A stretch of DNA of 64,000 nt from JADJOY01 sp016713535 [NCBI: Deltaproteobacteria bacterium] (GCA_016713535.1 JADJOY010000004.1:186001-250000); one strand, 5' to 3'; counted from the stretch's first letter, positions 26,201 to 35,278 are shown. The notes: generated by a model from the sequence alone, not told the origin. Program-made: numbers and translations.

Positions 26201-27104
26201 GCCGGCGGCGCAGCCAGCTCTCGCGCACGAACGCGAGCGCCGCCAGCACCGCCAGCAGGCCCCCGGCGCCGGCGTAGCGGCGCACCGCCGGGTCGTCCAG
26301 CAGCGACGGCGTGAGCGCCCCGAACCAGCGCAAGTAGATGCGGTCGTAGGTGCCGTCGGTCCGGACCACCGCGAGGGCGTCGTTGATGCGCGCGAGGAGC
26401 TCGGGGTCGTCGCGGTGAACGGCGAAGCAGAACCTCTGCACGAAGCCGTCGAGCGGTGGGCCGACGGACTCGACGTTCGTGATCTTCTCGTCGGCGAGTG
26501 TCTTGAGCCCCACCAGCTTGCCGATCAGCATCGCGTCGCCGTCACCCGCCGCGAGCCGGTGCATCGCGTTCGCCGTGACGTCGACCGGCACGAGCTGCTT
26601 GGCCCAGCCCTGCGTGACCGCCCAGTCCTGGGCGAGGTCGCCGGCCAGCACGAAGATGGACCGGCCGCGCAGATCGGCCACCGAGCGGATGCGGCGGTCG
26701 CCCTTGCGCACGAACAGTGCCCCGTTCATCGTGACGTGCGGCACCGAGAACGCGGCGAAGGACGCGCGCTCCTGCGAGTGGGCGAGGTTGATGAGGACGT
26801 CGAGGTCGCCGCGGCGGAACTCCGCGAGCAGGTCCTGGAACGGCTCCACGCGGTAGCGGGTCTCGAGGCCGGCCTCGAGGGCGACGGCGTTCCAGAGCTC
26901 GGCGGTGAAGCCCGACGGCTGCCCGCCGGGATCACCGAGCGCGAAGGGCGGGAAGCTCACCTCGCTCCCGACGCGCAAGGTGAGGCGCGAGCGGGTCGAC
27001 GGCGGCGCCTCGGCGTGCGCCACGTGCAATGTCGCGACGACCAGCGCGGCACAGCGGATCGCGACGAGGAGGTGGCGTCCGCGCATGGGGACATCATCGT
27101 TCAT
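23248..27104 (-). CDS. Hybrid sensor histidine kinase with periplasmic solute-binding domain, frameshifted
   Basis: About 1285 residues in order: signal peptide (AALVVATLHVAHA), a periplasmic solute-binding protein family 3 domain (VGSEVSFPPFALGDPGGQPS to about residue 270), one transmembrane helix (about 285-302), PAS (ADGILVVDRSTRITFANRQF), PAS/PAC (EVFWVAAPRRERMIYVSPAF), GAF, coiled-coil, PAS, HisKA (GRLAGGVAHDFNNLL, phospho-acceptor His), HATPase (VVNACDAMPSGG, DTGVGMD, GTGLGLATAYG) and a receiver domain (VEDDPLVRM, LLLTDVVMPDLSG, KPF). The frame shifts in a CCCC run near 24604. The sensor probably binds an amino acid or other small ligand and relays phosphate to its own receiver. No response-regulator gene with an output domain is next to it. 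Start ATG 27104 or 27086. Confidence 0.88.
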
Positions 27105-27118
27105 TTATCGACGGAGCG

Positions 27119-27143
27119 CGTGGCCCTTGCGAGGAGGGCCACG
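27119..27143. promoter_or_regulatory. Inverted repeat in the divergent promoter region
   Basis: Perfect 9-bp arms CGTGGCCCT / AGGGCCACG with a 7-nt centre, in the 59-bp space between the hybrid kinase (start 27104, minus) and the 127-aa gene (start 27164, plus). Its position suits an operator controlling both genes or an mRNA hairpin. Confidence 0.4.
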
Positions 27144-27163
27144 AGCGCGGAAAGTGAAGGCCC

Positions 27164-27547
27164 ATGTCGTACGCGGACTTCCAGCGCCAGTACGAGATCG
27201 AGTCCGAGAAGGAGCGGGCCGGCTACGACCGCGAGCCGATCGGCGCGCTGCTCGGCCGGATCCGCGCGCGGCGGCTGGGGGGGCAATACCAGCTCTGGTA
27301 CGCGATCGCCGCGCGCGCCTCGCTCGCCGAGGCCGGGTGGTTGCTCTTCGACTTCGTGAGCGGCGACGCCGAGTACCTCGATCGCTATCACGCCGCCAAC
27401 GCGCTGCTCGCGCTGCTCGGGTGGACCGACCTCGAGGCGGCCGATCTGACCGTGGCGCATCGTTCGCCCGAGAAGCACCTCGCCGCCGCACGCGGGGAGC
27501 TCGAGCGCAGGATCGGGGCGCGCTCGGACGCCGACCGGGGCGCGTGA
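27164..27547 (+). CDS. Hypothetical protein (127 aa)
   Basis: Cytosolic-looking, helical protein: SYADFQRQYEIESEKERAGY at the start and a mixed middle containing QYQLWYAIAARASLAEAGWL and EYLDRYHAANALLALLG. I do not recognise a family. The TGA overlaps the ATG of the next gene by one base (TGATG), so the two are translationally coupled and may act together. Confidence 0.65.
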   Translation: MSYADFQRQYEIESEKERAGYDREPIGALLGRIRARRLGGQYQLWYAIAARASLAEAGWLLFDFVSGDAEYLDRYHAANALLALLGWTDLEAADLTVAHRSPEKHLAAARGELERRIGARSDADRGA

Positions 27548-27978
27548 TGCGGACCGACGCCGAGATCCGCGAGAAGCTGCGCAAGATCGAGGCGCTCTTC
27601 GCCGGCGCGACGACGCCTGGCGAGCGCCAGGCCGCCGAGGCGGCGCGCGAGCGGATCCAGGAGCGGCTCAAGAAGTTCGAAGAGACCCAGAATCCCGAGG
27701 AGTGGCGCTTCGCGTTGGAGAACCCGTGGTCGCGGCAGCTCTTCGTCGCGCTCGCGCGCCGCTATGGGCTGACGCCGTTTCGTCGCCACGGCCAGCGGCG
27801 CACCAGCGTGATGATCACCGCGCCTCGTGGGTTCGTCGAGGGCACGTTGATCCCCGAGTTCGACGAGCTCAACCGGGTGCTCGTCGAGCACCTGAACGCG
27901 CTCGCGACCGAGATCATCGCGAGCGCGATCGCTGCCGACACCTCCGAGCCCGACGAGGTCGCGGCGCTCCCGCCGTGA
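27547..27978 (+). CDS. Hypothetical protein, DUF2786-like N-terminus (143 aa)
   Basis: Begins IREKLRKIEALFAGATTPGE followed by RQAAEAARERIQERL, which resembles the helical DUF2786 module, then an alpha/beta stretch (SRQLFVALARRYGLTPFRRH, TSVMITAPRGFVEGTLIPEF) and a C-terminal helix. No active-site signature. Coupled to the 127-aa gene upstream. The basic middle (FRRHGQRRTSV) could touch nucleic acid; this is speculation. Confidence 0.65.
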   Translation: MRTDAEIREKLRKIEALFAGATTPGERQAAEAARERIQERLKKFEETQNPEEWRFALENPWSRQLFVALARRYGLTPFRRHGQRRTSVMITAPRGFVEGTLIPEFDELNRVLVEHLNALATEIIASAIAADTSEPDEVAALPP

Positions 27979-28042
27979 GCTGGCGGGCGTCGGTGCCGAG
28001 GGCGGGCGGTCCCGTTGGAGGCTTGCTGCGGGTGGGTCGCCG

Positions 28043-28504
28043 ATGAACCGTCTGGAGCTGTGCGTCCCGCCGGTCGCGGTCACGGGGTTGAGCGCGCTCG
28101 CGATGTGGAGCGTGGCGCAGCTCGCTCCGGGGCTCGGCCTCCCGATCCCCGCGCGGGGCCCGTTCGCGCTGGCCCTCGCGATCGCGGGTGCGGCGATCGC
28201 CGCGGCGGGAGTGGCGGCGTTCCGGTCCGCGCACACCACGGTCAACCCGACCACCCCGGACGCCAGCGCGGCGGTGGTCGACTCGGGCATCTACGCGAGG
28301 AGCCGAAACCCGATGTACGTGGCCTTCGGGCTGATGCTCGCGGGCTGGGCGGCGTATCTCGGGAACGGGCTGTCGTTGGCGCTGCTGCCCGCGTTCGTCC
28401 TCTACCTGAGCCGCTTCCAGATCGCGCCCGAGGAGCGGGCACTCACGGCGAAATTCGGCGAGCGCTACCTCGACTACACGCGGCGCGTGCGGCGCTGGCT
28501 GTGA
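28043..28504 (+). CDS. Isoprenylcysteine carboxyl methyltransferase (ICMT/PEMT)-like membrane protein
   Basis: A 153-residue membrane protein with helices at about 12-30, 40-60 and 85-120, and the family core TTPDASAAVVDSGIYARSRN, PMYVAFGLMLAGWAAY and EERALTAKFGERYLDYTRRVRRWL. The RNPMY and EE...YxxY..RVxR elements are typical of the SAM-dependent methyltransferases of the ICMT/PEMT superfamily. The target (lipid or small molecule) is unknown. ATG 28043 lies 64 nt after the previous gene. Confidence 0.85.
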   Translation: MNRLELCVPPVAVTGLSALAMWSVAQLAPGLGLPIPARGPFALALAIAGAAIAAAGVAAFRSAHTTVNPTTPDASAAVVDSGIYARSRNPMYVAFGLMLAGWAAYLGNGLSLALLPAFVLYLSRFQIAPEERALTAKFGERYLDYTRRVRRWL

Positions 28505-28592
28505 GCGGAAGGGGACCGGCGGGCCGGCTCGCGACGATCGCCGCGCTCACGCTGGTGGCTGCGGTGGCGGGCTCGCGCTCGTCGCGCGGCGA

Positions 28593-28616
28593 CGCGGGGG
28601 CACGGAGGCCCCCGCG
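28593..28616. repeat. Palindrome CGCGGGGGC-N6-GCCCCCGCG
   Basis: Perfect 9-bp stem with loop ACGGAG, followed by CTACGA (the reverse of TCGTAG). Same family as 28653-28670 and 50319-50340, where TCGTAGCGC leads into a G-run hairpin. Confidence 0.55.
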
Positions 28617-28652
28617 CTACGAACGAACCGCGGAGATCCGAAATCGTAGCGC

Positions 28653-28670
28653 CGGGGGGTCCATCCCCCG
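28653..28670. repeat. Hairpin CGGGGG-N6-CCCCCG after TCGTAGCGC
   Basis: Six-base-pair stem with loop GTCCAT, preceded by TCGTAGCGC at 28644-28652. Faces the opposite way to 28593-28616, making a pair of inverted units 40 bp apart. Confidence 0.5.
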
Positions 28671-28965
28671 TCGCCGGCCCCGAGGCGGATTCGCCGCCCG
28701 CGGTCCGCGGTTTCGTGACCGCCCCGGCTTGCGGGTGACCGTGACGAAGAGCTCGGTGAGCCTGCGTGCTGATCGCGGCGCGTGCGCCGAGCGCCTCGAA
28801 CCCGTCTCGGGTCCAGGTATGGCCGGCGCTCCCGCTGCCCGACCGGACCCGTCCCGGGGATTCGCGCCCGGACGGACGTCGCCCCGCCCTTCTCGTGCGG
28901 GTGGGGGCTGCGGTAGCCTCGCTGGACCCCCTACGATCGGGGGCGACCACCCAGGAGCCACACCG

Positions 28966-30717
28966 ATGGGGGATGACCCTCCTCAGCGCCCCGGCGCGGC
29001 CCGCCGTTGCGCTCGCCGCGTCTCCGTTCTCTCGATCTTGGCACTCGCCTTTCTCGCACCACTCGCGTTCCTGAACGCGAGCGGCTGTCCGCCCACACCC
29101 GTCCCGCCGGTCACGCTCACCCCGCCGCCCTGGCCGGAGTGGGTGCTGCGCCACTGGGTGTGGGAGAACGAGGGTGACCAGGCGAGCGCGCTGGCGCTCA
29201 CCGACGGCTACCTGGCGCGCGACATCCCGGTCGGCGCGCAGGTGATCGACCGGCCGTGGGAGGTCCAGCCGGTCGCGTTCGAGGCCGACCCCTCCCGCTA
29301 CCCCGACCTCGGCGGGCTGGTCGACGACCTCCACGCCCGCGACGTGCGCGCGGTGATGTGGATCGTGAGCGCCATCAACGACACCGCGTCCACGTTCCCC
29401 GAGGCTCTCGCCAACGGTTACCTGCTGAGCGGCGGTGCCACGGTGGACTGGTGGGGCGGGCAGGGGGCCCTCCTCGACTACACCAACCCCTCCGCGGTGG
29501 CGTGGTGGCACGCGCGGATGCAGAGCATCCTGGAGCTCGGCATCGACGGCTGGAAGTGCGACGCCACCGATCCGCTGGTGCTCCTGATCCCGGGTGGGGC
29601 CGTGGGCTCGACGGGACCGGTGACCTGGGACCAGTACCGCGACGCCTACTACCGCGACTTCTTCACGTTCACGCGCAGCGTCCTCGGTAACGACCGCGTG
29701 ATCCTGGCGCGACCGAGCGACAGCTACGTGGGCGTCCCGCTGCCGGTGCCGTTCGCCCCCAGGGACGTCAACTTCGCTGGCTGGGTCGGCGATCAGGACT
29801 CGAGCTTCGCGGGCCTGCGCTCGGCGCTCGCCAACATGGTGGCGTCGTCGAACCTGGGCTACGTGAACTTCGGCTCCGACATCGGCGGCTTCCGCGGCGA
29901 CGGGCTGAACGATCCCGAGCTCTTCGTGCGCTGGGCCCAGCTCGGCGCGCTCAACCCGATCATGGAGAACGGCGGCGGCGGTGAGCACCGGCCGTGGATG
30001 TACGGGACACAGGTCGAGTCGATCTACCGCAGCTACGCCAAGCTCCATCACGAGCTGGTGCCGTTCCTCTACAGCCTCGGCGCCAAGGCGTGGAAGCAGA
30101 ACGTCTCGCTGATGCGCTTCCAGGGCGTCGACCAGAGCTACCTGCTGGGCGAGGACCTGTACGTGGCGCCCATGACCGACACCGGTACCAGCCGCACGGT
30201 CACGTTCCCCGCCGGGACCTGGCGCGACTGGCTCGACGAGTCGCTGGTCTACGCGGGCGGCAGCACGCACACGCTCTCCGTGCCGCTCGAGCGCTTTCCG
30301 GTGTTCGTGCGCGACGGCGCGATCGTGCCGCTCGACGTGACCAGCACCGCGAGCGGACACGGCGACGGGTTCGCCGCAGGCCACCTGACGCTCGCGGCGT
30401 ACCCGCTCGCGAGCGGCTCGAAGACGGTCGACGTCTTCGAGGAGCACGGCAGCGGCGTGCGCGTGACCTGGCGGGCGGAGAGTGCCACCAGCCTCGCCCT
30501 CGAGGTGTCGCCGACCTCGCGCGCGGTGCTGTGGCGGGTGCGCGGCGGACCCGCTACCGCGAACGTCACCGAGGACTTCGGTACGGCGCCCACGCACGTG
30601 ACGAGCGTCAGCGCGCTCACCGGTGCCACGCGCGCTTGGACCCGCGACGCCGCGGACGTCACGTGGGTCCGGATCGCCGACCCCTCCGCGGGGGTGCGGC
30701 TTCACCTCACGCCATGA
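28966..30717 (+). CDS. Secreted glycoside hydrolase family 31 lipoprotein (alpha-glycosidase type)
   Basis: A 583-residue GH31 enzyme: lipoprotein signal ending LNASGC, then a (beta/alpha)8 barrel with DIPVGAQVIDRPWEVQPV, RAVMWIVSAIND, the nucleophile motif GIDGWKCDATDP (Asp199) and the acid/base region WVGDQDSSFAGL (Asp276), FGSDIGGF, and a C-terminal beta domain (YLLGEDLYVAPMTD). Acts on an alpha-linked glycan or alpha-xyloside outside the cytoplasm. It lacks the long N-terminal beta-sandwich found in many GH31 enzymes, so the protein starts almost directly with the barrel. Its TGA overlaps the start of the CNNM/CorC gene. Confidence 0.9.
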   Translation: MGDDPPQRPGAARRCARRVSVLSILALAFLAPLAFLNASGCPPTPVPPVTLTPPPWPEWVLRHWVWENEGDQASALALTDGYLARDIPVGAQVIDRPWEVQPVAFEADPSRYPDLGGLVDDLHARDVRAVMWIVSAINDTASTFPEALANGYLLSGGATVDWWGGQGALLDYTNPSAVAWWHARMQSILELGIDGWKCDATDPLVLLIPGGAVGSTGPVTWDQYRDAYYRDFFTFTRSVLGNDRVILARPSDSYVGVPLPVPFAPRDVNFAGWVGDQDSSFAGLRSALANMVASSNLGYVNFGSDIGGFRGDGLNDPELFVRWAQLGALNPIMENGGGGEHRPWMYGTQVESIYRSYAKLHHELVPFLYSLGAKAWKQNVSLMRFQGVDQSYLLGEDLYVAPMTDTGTSRTVTFPAGTWRDWLDESLVYAGGSTHTLSVPLERFPVFVRDGAIVPLDVTSTASGHGDGFAAGHLTLAAYPLASGSKTVDVFEEHGSGVRVTWRAESATSLALEVSPTSRAVLWRVRGGPATANVTEDFGTAPTHVTSVSALTGATRAWTRDAADVTWVRIADPSAGVRLHLTP

Positions 30718-32027
30718 GCGAGCCGTCCCTGACCCTCGACATCCTCGGCATCGTCGCGTGCATCGTCAGCTCGGCGTTCTTCTCGTCGTCCGAGACCGCG
30801 GTGACCGCGATCTCCGAGCGGCGCGCACGTCAGCTGGTCGAGTCGGGCGAGAAGCGCTTCCAGAGCCTGAAACTCTGGATCGACGAGCCCAACCGCGTGC
30901 TCACCACGCTGCTCATCGGCAACACCGTGGTGAACACGCTCACCGCGGCGCTGGTCACGGGGATCACCACCCACTTCTCGCAGGGCCGCACGGTCGCGAT
31001 CGCCACCTTCGTGTCGTCGTTCCTGCTGCTCACCTTCGGCGAGATCTCGCCCAAGACCTTCGCCAAGCACAACGCCGAGAGCTTCGCGCCTCGCGCCCTT
31101 CGGGTCGTGCGGGTGCTGGTGTGGGTGCTGTTCCCGGTGGTCTGGCTGCTCACCTACCTGTCGCGGATGATCGTGATGGCGACCGGGCATCCGGTGTCGC
31201 GCTCGGGGCCGTTCGTGACCGAGGAGGACATCGCGTACCTGATCGATCTCGGCCACGAGGAAGGCGTGCTGCACCGTGACGAGCGTCAGATGCTCGCCTC
31301 GGTGTTCGAGTTCGGCGACACCGTGGTGCGCGAGATCATGGTGCCGCGCACCGAGATGGTCGCGGTGCGCCAGGACGCTAGCTTCGAGGAGCTCATGGAG
31401 CTGGTCGCGAGTTCGGGGCTCTCGCGCATCCCGGTGTACGCCGAGACCATCGACAACGTGGTCGGCATCCTCCACACCAAGGACCTCATCAAGCACAAGG
31501 CCGACGACCCCGAGCCGCTCGACGTCGCCAGGCTCATGCGCAAGGCATTCTTCGCGCCCGAGCTGATGCCGATCGCCAACCTGCTCAAGGAGTTCCAGCG
31601 CAGGAAGACGCACATGGCGATCGTGGTCGACGAGTTCGGCGGCACCAGCGGTATCGTCACGCTCGAGAACGTGATCGAGGAGATCGTCGGCGAGATCCAG
31701 GACGAACACGACGAGGAAGAGGCGCAGTTCCGGGTGCTGCCCGACGGCCACGTGCTCGCCGACGGCCGGCTCTCGATCTACGACCTGGGCGAGAAGCTCG
31801 GCACCGAGTTCCCCGAGACCGGCAGCTACGAGACGCTGGGCGGCTTCCTCATCGCCCAGGCCGGGCGGCTGCCGACCTCGGGCACCCAGGTGCGCTGGGA
31901 TGGCTTCGAGTTCCACGTCCGCGAGGCCGACGAGCGGCGCGTCAAGCGGGTCGAGATCGTGCGTATCCCGTCGGGCGAGGAGAGCGCGCCCACGACCAAC
32001 GGCAAGGAGACGAAGGCGGCGACATGA
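30714..32027 (+). CDS. CNNM/CorC-type (hemolysin family) membrane protein with CBS domains
   Basis: A 437-residue protein: DUF21/CNNM transmembrane domain (residues 1-165, SSAFFSSSETAVTAISERRA, TTLLIGNTVVNTL, TFGEISPKTFAKHNAE), a CBS pair (FEFGDTVVREIMVPRTEMVA, MAIVVDEFGGTSGIVTLENV) and a C-terminal CorC/HlyC domain (VLADGRLSIYDLGEKLG). Members take part in Mg2+/Co2+ transport; the hemolysin name is historical. The ATG overlaps the GH31 stop and the TGA overlaps the EVE gene start, so three unrelated activities share one transcript. Confidence 0.93.
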   Translation: MSEPSLTLDILGIVACIVSSAFFSSSETAVTAISERRARQLVESGEKRFQSLKLWIDEPNRVLTTLLIGNTVVNTLTAALVTGITTHFSQGRTVAIATFVSSFLLLTFGEISPKTFAKHNAESFAPRALRVVRVLVWVLFPVVWLLTYLSRMIVMATGHPVSRSGPFVTEEDIAYLIDLGHEEGVLHRDERQMLASVFEFGDTVVREIMVPRTEMVAVRQDASFEELMELVASSGLSRIPVYAETIDNVVGILHTKDLIKHKADDPEPLDVARLMRKAFFAPELMPIANLLKEFQRRKTHMAIVVDEFGGTSGIVTLENVIEEIVGEIQDEHDEEEAQFRVLPDGHVLADGRLSIYDLGEKLGTEFPETGSYETLGGFLIAQAGRLPTSGTQVRWDGFEFHVREADERRVKRVEIVRIPSGEESAPTTNGKETKAAT

Positions 32028-32437
32028 GCCTGTGGCTATTGAAGAGTGAGCCTGACGCGTATTCGTGGGGCGATCTCGTCGAGCAGAAGCGCGGCGTGTG
32101 GGACGGTGTGCGGAACTTCGAGGCGCGCAACAACCTGCGCGCCATGAAGGTCGGCGACCGCGCGCTCTTCTACCACTCGGTGAAGGAGAAGCGCGTGGTC
32201 GGCGTCGCGCGGATCGTGCGCGAGGCCTACCCCGATCCCACGGCCAAGGACGGCGACTGGTCGGTGGTCGAGGTCGAGCCCGAGGCGCCGATCGCGCATC
32301 CCGTCACCCTAGACGAGATCAAGAGCGACAAGCTGCTCTCCGAGATGGCGATCGTCCGCAAGTCGCGGCTCTCGGTGTCGCCGGTCACCAAGGCCCAGTT
32401 CGACCGCGTGCTGGCGCTCGGCAAGAAGGCGCGCTGA
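32024..32437 (+). CDS. EVE domain protein
   Basis: A 137-residue protein consisting of one EVE (PUA-like) domain: LLKSEPDAYSWGDLVEQKRG, WDGVRNFEARNNLRAMKVGD, ALFYHSVKEKRVVGVARIV, VVEVEPEAPI. EVE domains bind modified bases in DNA or RNA in the related YTH/PUA superfamily; the bacterial protein's target is unknown. Coupled to the CNNM/CorC gene (ATGA). Confidence 0.92.
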   Translation: MSLWLLKSEPDAYSWGDLVEQKRGVWDGVRNFEARNNLRAMKVGDRALFYHSVKEKRVVGVARIVREAYPDPTAKDGDWSVVEVEPEAPIAHPVTLDEIKSDKLLSEMAIVRKSRLSVSPVTKAQFDRVLALGKKAR

Positions 32438-32527
32438 GCATCCGGCTGGTTTCGCGATGCCGAGCCGAGCGTCGCCTCGTCGGAGTGCAGAGGCGACGGT
32501 CAGGTCGCCCGCGTCGATGACCGAGGC

Positions 32528-32547
32528 GGGCGGGCTCACGCCCGCCC
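32528..32547. terminator. Hairpin GGGCGGGC-TCAC-GCCCGCCC
   Basis: Perfect 8-bp stem with a TCAC loop 91 bp after the EVE stop and 13 bp before the next start. Followed by CCTGCACCTACGGT, similar to CCCTACGGTT next to the repeat at 10717-10739. No U-run. Confidence 0.45.
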
Positions 32548-32560
32548 CTGCACCTACGGT

Positions 32561-35236
32561 GTGTCGTGCCTCCTCGCTGTGCTGGCTTCGGCGTTCGGGT
32601 GCGGAAGCGGCTCGGGCGCGTATGCGACGCGCGAGCCGCCGCCGCTCGTCGAGACCGATCGCGGCAGCGGGATCTTCGGACGCTGGCTCCTCGACGCCGA
32701 CGGGCTGCCCGCGTACGAGTACACCCTCGACCAGCACGCCGACGAGCGCGCCCGCTTCCCCGACTCGCGCGGGCGCGATCGCCGCGATCACGTCTTCAAC
32801 TTCGGCAACGACCGGCTCAACGCCCTCGGCGGCAACGACGGCACGGTCGAGATCGTCGCCGCCGCTCGCGCACCCGCGCACCTGAACCGCTTCGACCCCG
32901 AGCACGGCCACTACGCGGGCGGCTTCGGCTACCTGAACGACGGCAGCGAGACCTGGTCGACGGCGTACCGCTTCCGTCCGAGCGACGCGCGGACGCGGCG
33001 CGTGTTCGGGGTCGGCTACTTCGAGACCGAGCTCGCTCATCGCGACGTCGTGAGCACGCGGCGGGTCTTCGCCCCCGCCGGCGACGAGCCGCTGGTGGTG
33101 AGCGAGGTCACGTTGCGAAACGACGGCGCCGCGCCGGTGACCCTCACCCACGACGAGCTGTGGGACGTGAATCTCCACCAGCTCGTGCCGCTGCCGTCCA
33201 TGAGCGGGCCGCTCGGCGCCATCGGCGACCGCTACCGCGACGGGCTGTGGGACGACTTCGTCCAGCACGTCACCTGGCGTGAATCCGAGCGCGCGTTGCG
33301 CGTCTCGACCACCAGCAACGGTCCGGCGCCGGTCGCGCCCGAGGCGATCGCCACCGTCGACTGGTATCCCGATGACGTGTTCCTCGCCGACCTCGGCGGC
33401 GACTCGGTGGCGCGCTTCACCGATCGAGCGAGCTACTTCGGGGGTGGCGGACCGTCACGCCCCGACGCGGTCTCGAGCCGCACGGCGGGCTCGATCGTCG
33501 AGGACCGGCCCGCGGCGGGCCAGCCGAGCTGCCTCGTGCTCCGCCACGCGCTCACGCTCGCGCCCGGCGAGATGCGCACGCTTCGCTTCGCGTACGGCTA
33601 CGCGGCCCCCGGCGCCGACCTCGCGCCGCTCCTTGCCGCTCATCGCCACGGCGAGGACTTCGCGGACTCGCAGGCGCGCCGCGCCTCCGAGCTGGCCGCG
33701 TTCTCGACAGGCGCCGACCCGGCGCTCGCCCGAGAGGTCGCGTGGCACTCGTTCGCGCTGCCCGCCGCCACCCTCTTCCACGGCTACCACGGGACGCACG
33801 TGACCACACAGGGCTCCGCGTATCTCTACCTGCAGGGCATCGACGGCGCGCCGCGCGATCAGGCGCTGTTCGCGGTGCCGCTCACGTACCTGAGGCCCGA
33901 CCTCGCGCGCGAGAACTTGCGCGCGATCATGCGGCTCACGCGCGGGTCCGACGGGCAGATCACCTACACGTTCGGCGGCCACGGCTGGGCGAGCGGGCTC
34001 GCCATCCACGAGCTTCCGTCCGACCTCGATCTGTTCTTCCTGATGGCGCTCTCCGAGTACCTCGCCGCGACTGGCGACGTGGCGTTTCTCGGCCAGGAGG
34101 TGCCGTTTCGGGGCGCGTCCGGTGAGCTCGCGCCGGGCGCACGCGGGACGACGGTCCTCGATCACGCTCGCGCCGCCGCCATCCACCTGTTCGACGTCGT
34201 CGGCACCGGCCCCGACGGGCTGATCCGCGTTCGCGACGGCGACTGGTCCGACGGAGTCGTGACCTCGAACGTCATCGCCGCCGGCAACGACGGCGTGAAC
34301 TGGGGCAACACGCTGGCGCGCGGCGAGTCGGGCTCGAACACCGGCATGGCGCTCGCGGTGCTGCCGCTCGCCGCCGACGTGCTCGAGCCGTTCGATGCGG
34401 CGCTGGCCGCGCGGCTCCGCGCGCCGCTCGCGGATCTCGCGGCGGCGCTCGACCGGCAGTGGGCCGGCGCCTGGTACACCCGGGCGATCCTGCGCGATCG
34501 CGCCGACCAGCCGGTGCCGATCGGGCGTGACGCGATCGACCTCGAAGGGCAACCGTGGGCGATGATCGCGCGAGCCGCGAGCGGCGAGCGCCTCGACACG
34601 CTGGTCACCTCGATCCGCGAGCCTCTCGACGACCCGTCGCCGGTGGGCGCGCCGCTGACCGCCGGCGGCCAGGTCTGGCCCGCGGTCTCGCAGCTCCTCA
34701 CGTGGGGCTACACTCGCGCCAGCGACGAACTGGCGTGGCGCTCGCTCGATCGCCACGCGCTCTATACGCGCGCCGAGACGTTTCCCGAAAACTGGATCGG
34801 TATCTGGACCGGGCCGGACGCCCTCGAGTCGCGCGGTAGCGGCGGCACCTGGACGAGCCCGGTGACGCCCATGACCGACTTCCCCGCGATCAACCAGAAC
34901 CCGCACGCGATGATGCTCCTCGCGTTGCTGCGGGTGGCGGGGATCGAACCCTCCGCCGATGGCCTGCGCATCGATCCGCACCTGCCGCGCGACTCGTACG
35001 TGCTCGACCTGCCGCTCGTTCGCCTCGACGTGGACGCCACCCGGATCGCGCTCACCTATCGCCCGATCGTCGATGGCTCGCGCACCTTCCGCGTGCGCAT
35101 CGCGGCCGAGACCGGTTCGTGGCCGGTCACCGTGGACGGCCGCGAGGTCACCACGCCCGTGGCCGACGGCTTCGCCGCGGTGGCGATCCGCGCGCGTACG
35201 GGACGCCCGGTCACGGTCGTCGTGCCGCGCACGTGA
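32561..35236 (+). CDS. Secreted GH36/GH94-like glycosidase or phosphorylase, lipoprotein
   Basis: An 891-residue lipoprotein starting at GTG 32561 with signal LLAVLASAFGC (Cys after FG). Sequence follows the family of large (alpha/alpha)6 enzymes: an N-terminal beta-sandwich (DHVFNFGNDRLNALGGNDGT, FETELAHRDVVSTRRVFAPA), a linker and the barrel with ENLRAIMRLTRGSDGQITYT, a Trp/Asp region GDWSDGVVTSN (about residue 560) that resembles the DWNDG catalytic Asp of GH94 enzymes, and WPAVSQLLTWGY. Since it is exported where phosphate and sugar-phosphate trapping make little sense, hydrolysis is more likely than phosphorolysis. Precise family uncertain. The next gene is also a secreted glycosidase. 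Confidence 0.8.
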   Translation: MSCLLAVLASAFGCGSGSGAYATREPPPLVETDRGSGIFGRWLLDADGLPAYEYTLDQHADERARFPDSRGRDRRDHVFNFGNDRLNALGGNDGTVEIVAAARAPAHLNRFDPEHGHYAGGFGYLNDGSETWSTAYRFRPSDARTRRVFGVGYFETELAHRDVVSTRRVFAPAGDEPLVVSEVTLRNDGAAPVTLTHDELWDVNLHQLVPLPSMSGPLGAIGDRYRDGLWDDFVQHVTWRESERALRVSTTSNGPAPVAPEAIATVDWYPDDVFLADLGGDSVARFTDRASYFGGGGPSRPDAVSSRTAGSIVEDRPAAGQPSCLVLRHALTLAPGEMRTLRFAYGYAAPGADLAPLLAAHRHGEDFADSQARRASELAAFSTGADPALAREVAWHSFALPAATLFHGYHGTHVTTQGSAYLYLQGIDGAPRDQALFAVPLTYLRPDLARENLRAIMRLTRGSDGQITYTFGGHGWASGLAIHELPSDLDLFFLMALSEYLAATGDVAFLGQEVPFRGASGELAPGARGTTVLDHARAAAIHLFDVVGTGPDGLIRVRDGDWSDGVVTSNVIAAGNDGVNWGNTLARGESGSNTGMALAVLPLAADVLEPFDAALAARLRAPLADLAAALDRQWAGAWYTRAILRDRADQPVPIGRDAIDLEGQPWAMIARAASGERLDTLVTSIREPLDDPSPVGAPLTAGGQVWPAVSQLLTWGYTRASDELAWRSLDRHALYTRAETFPENWIGIWTGPDALESRGSGGTWTSPVTPMTDFPAINQNPHAMMLLALLRVAGIEPSADGLRIDPHLPRDSYVLDLPLVRLDVDATRIALTYRPIVDGSRTFRVRIAAETGSWPVTVDGREVTTPVADGFAAVAIRARTGRPVTVVVPRT

Positions 35237-35259
35237 CTGCCCGCGCGACGATTCCTGGC

Positions 35260-35278
35260 GGACCGCCGGAGGCGGTCC
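35260..35278. terminator. Hairpin GGACCGCC-GGA-GGCGGTCC
   Basis: Perfect 8-bp stem with a 3-nt loop, 24 bp after the stop of the GH36/94-like gene and 42 bp before the GH105 start. Could attenuate read-through between the two. Confidence 0.45.

Larger units (their letters stand above)
28505..28965. other. 461-bp intergenic region with palindromic repeats
   Basis: No frame here is convincing as a gene; the long plus frame that enters the GH31 gene changes from random Arg/Pro/Gly-rich sequence to real protein only at the ATG 28966. The region carries two hairpins (28593-28616 and 28653-28670), each adjoining TCGTAGCGC in opposite orientation, and a possible short leader for GH31. Confidence 0.5.

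Noticed and set aside
28474-30705. 743-residue minus-strand open frame across GH31
   Set aside because: It is rich in His/Arg/Glu with no protein-like motifs and lies opposite a GH31 gene with full catalytic motifs; high GC content produces such antisense frames.
33455-34981. 508-residue minus-strand open frame
   Set aside because: Opposes the GH36/94-like gene and has Arg/Gln-rich random composition.
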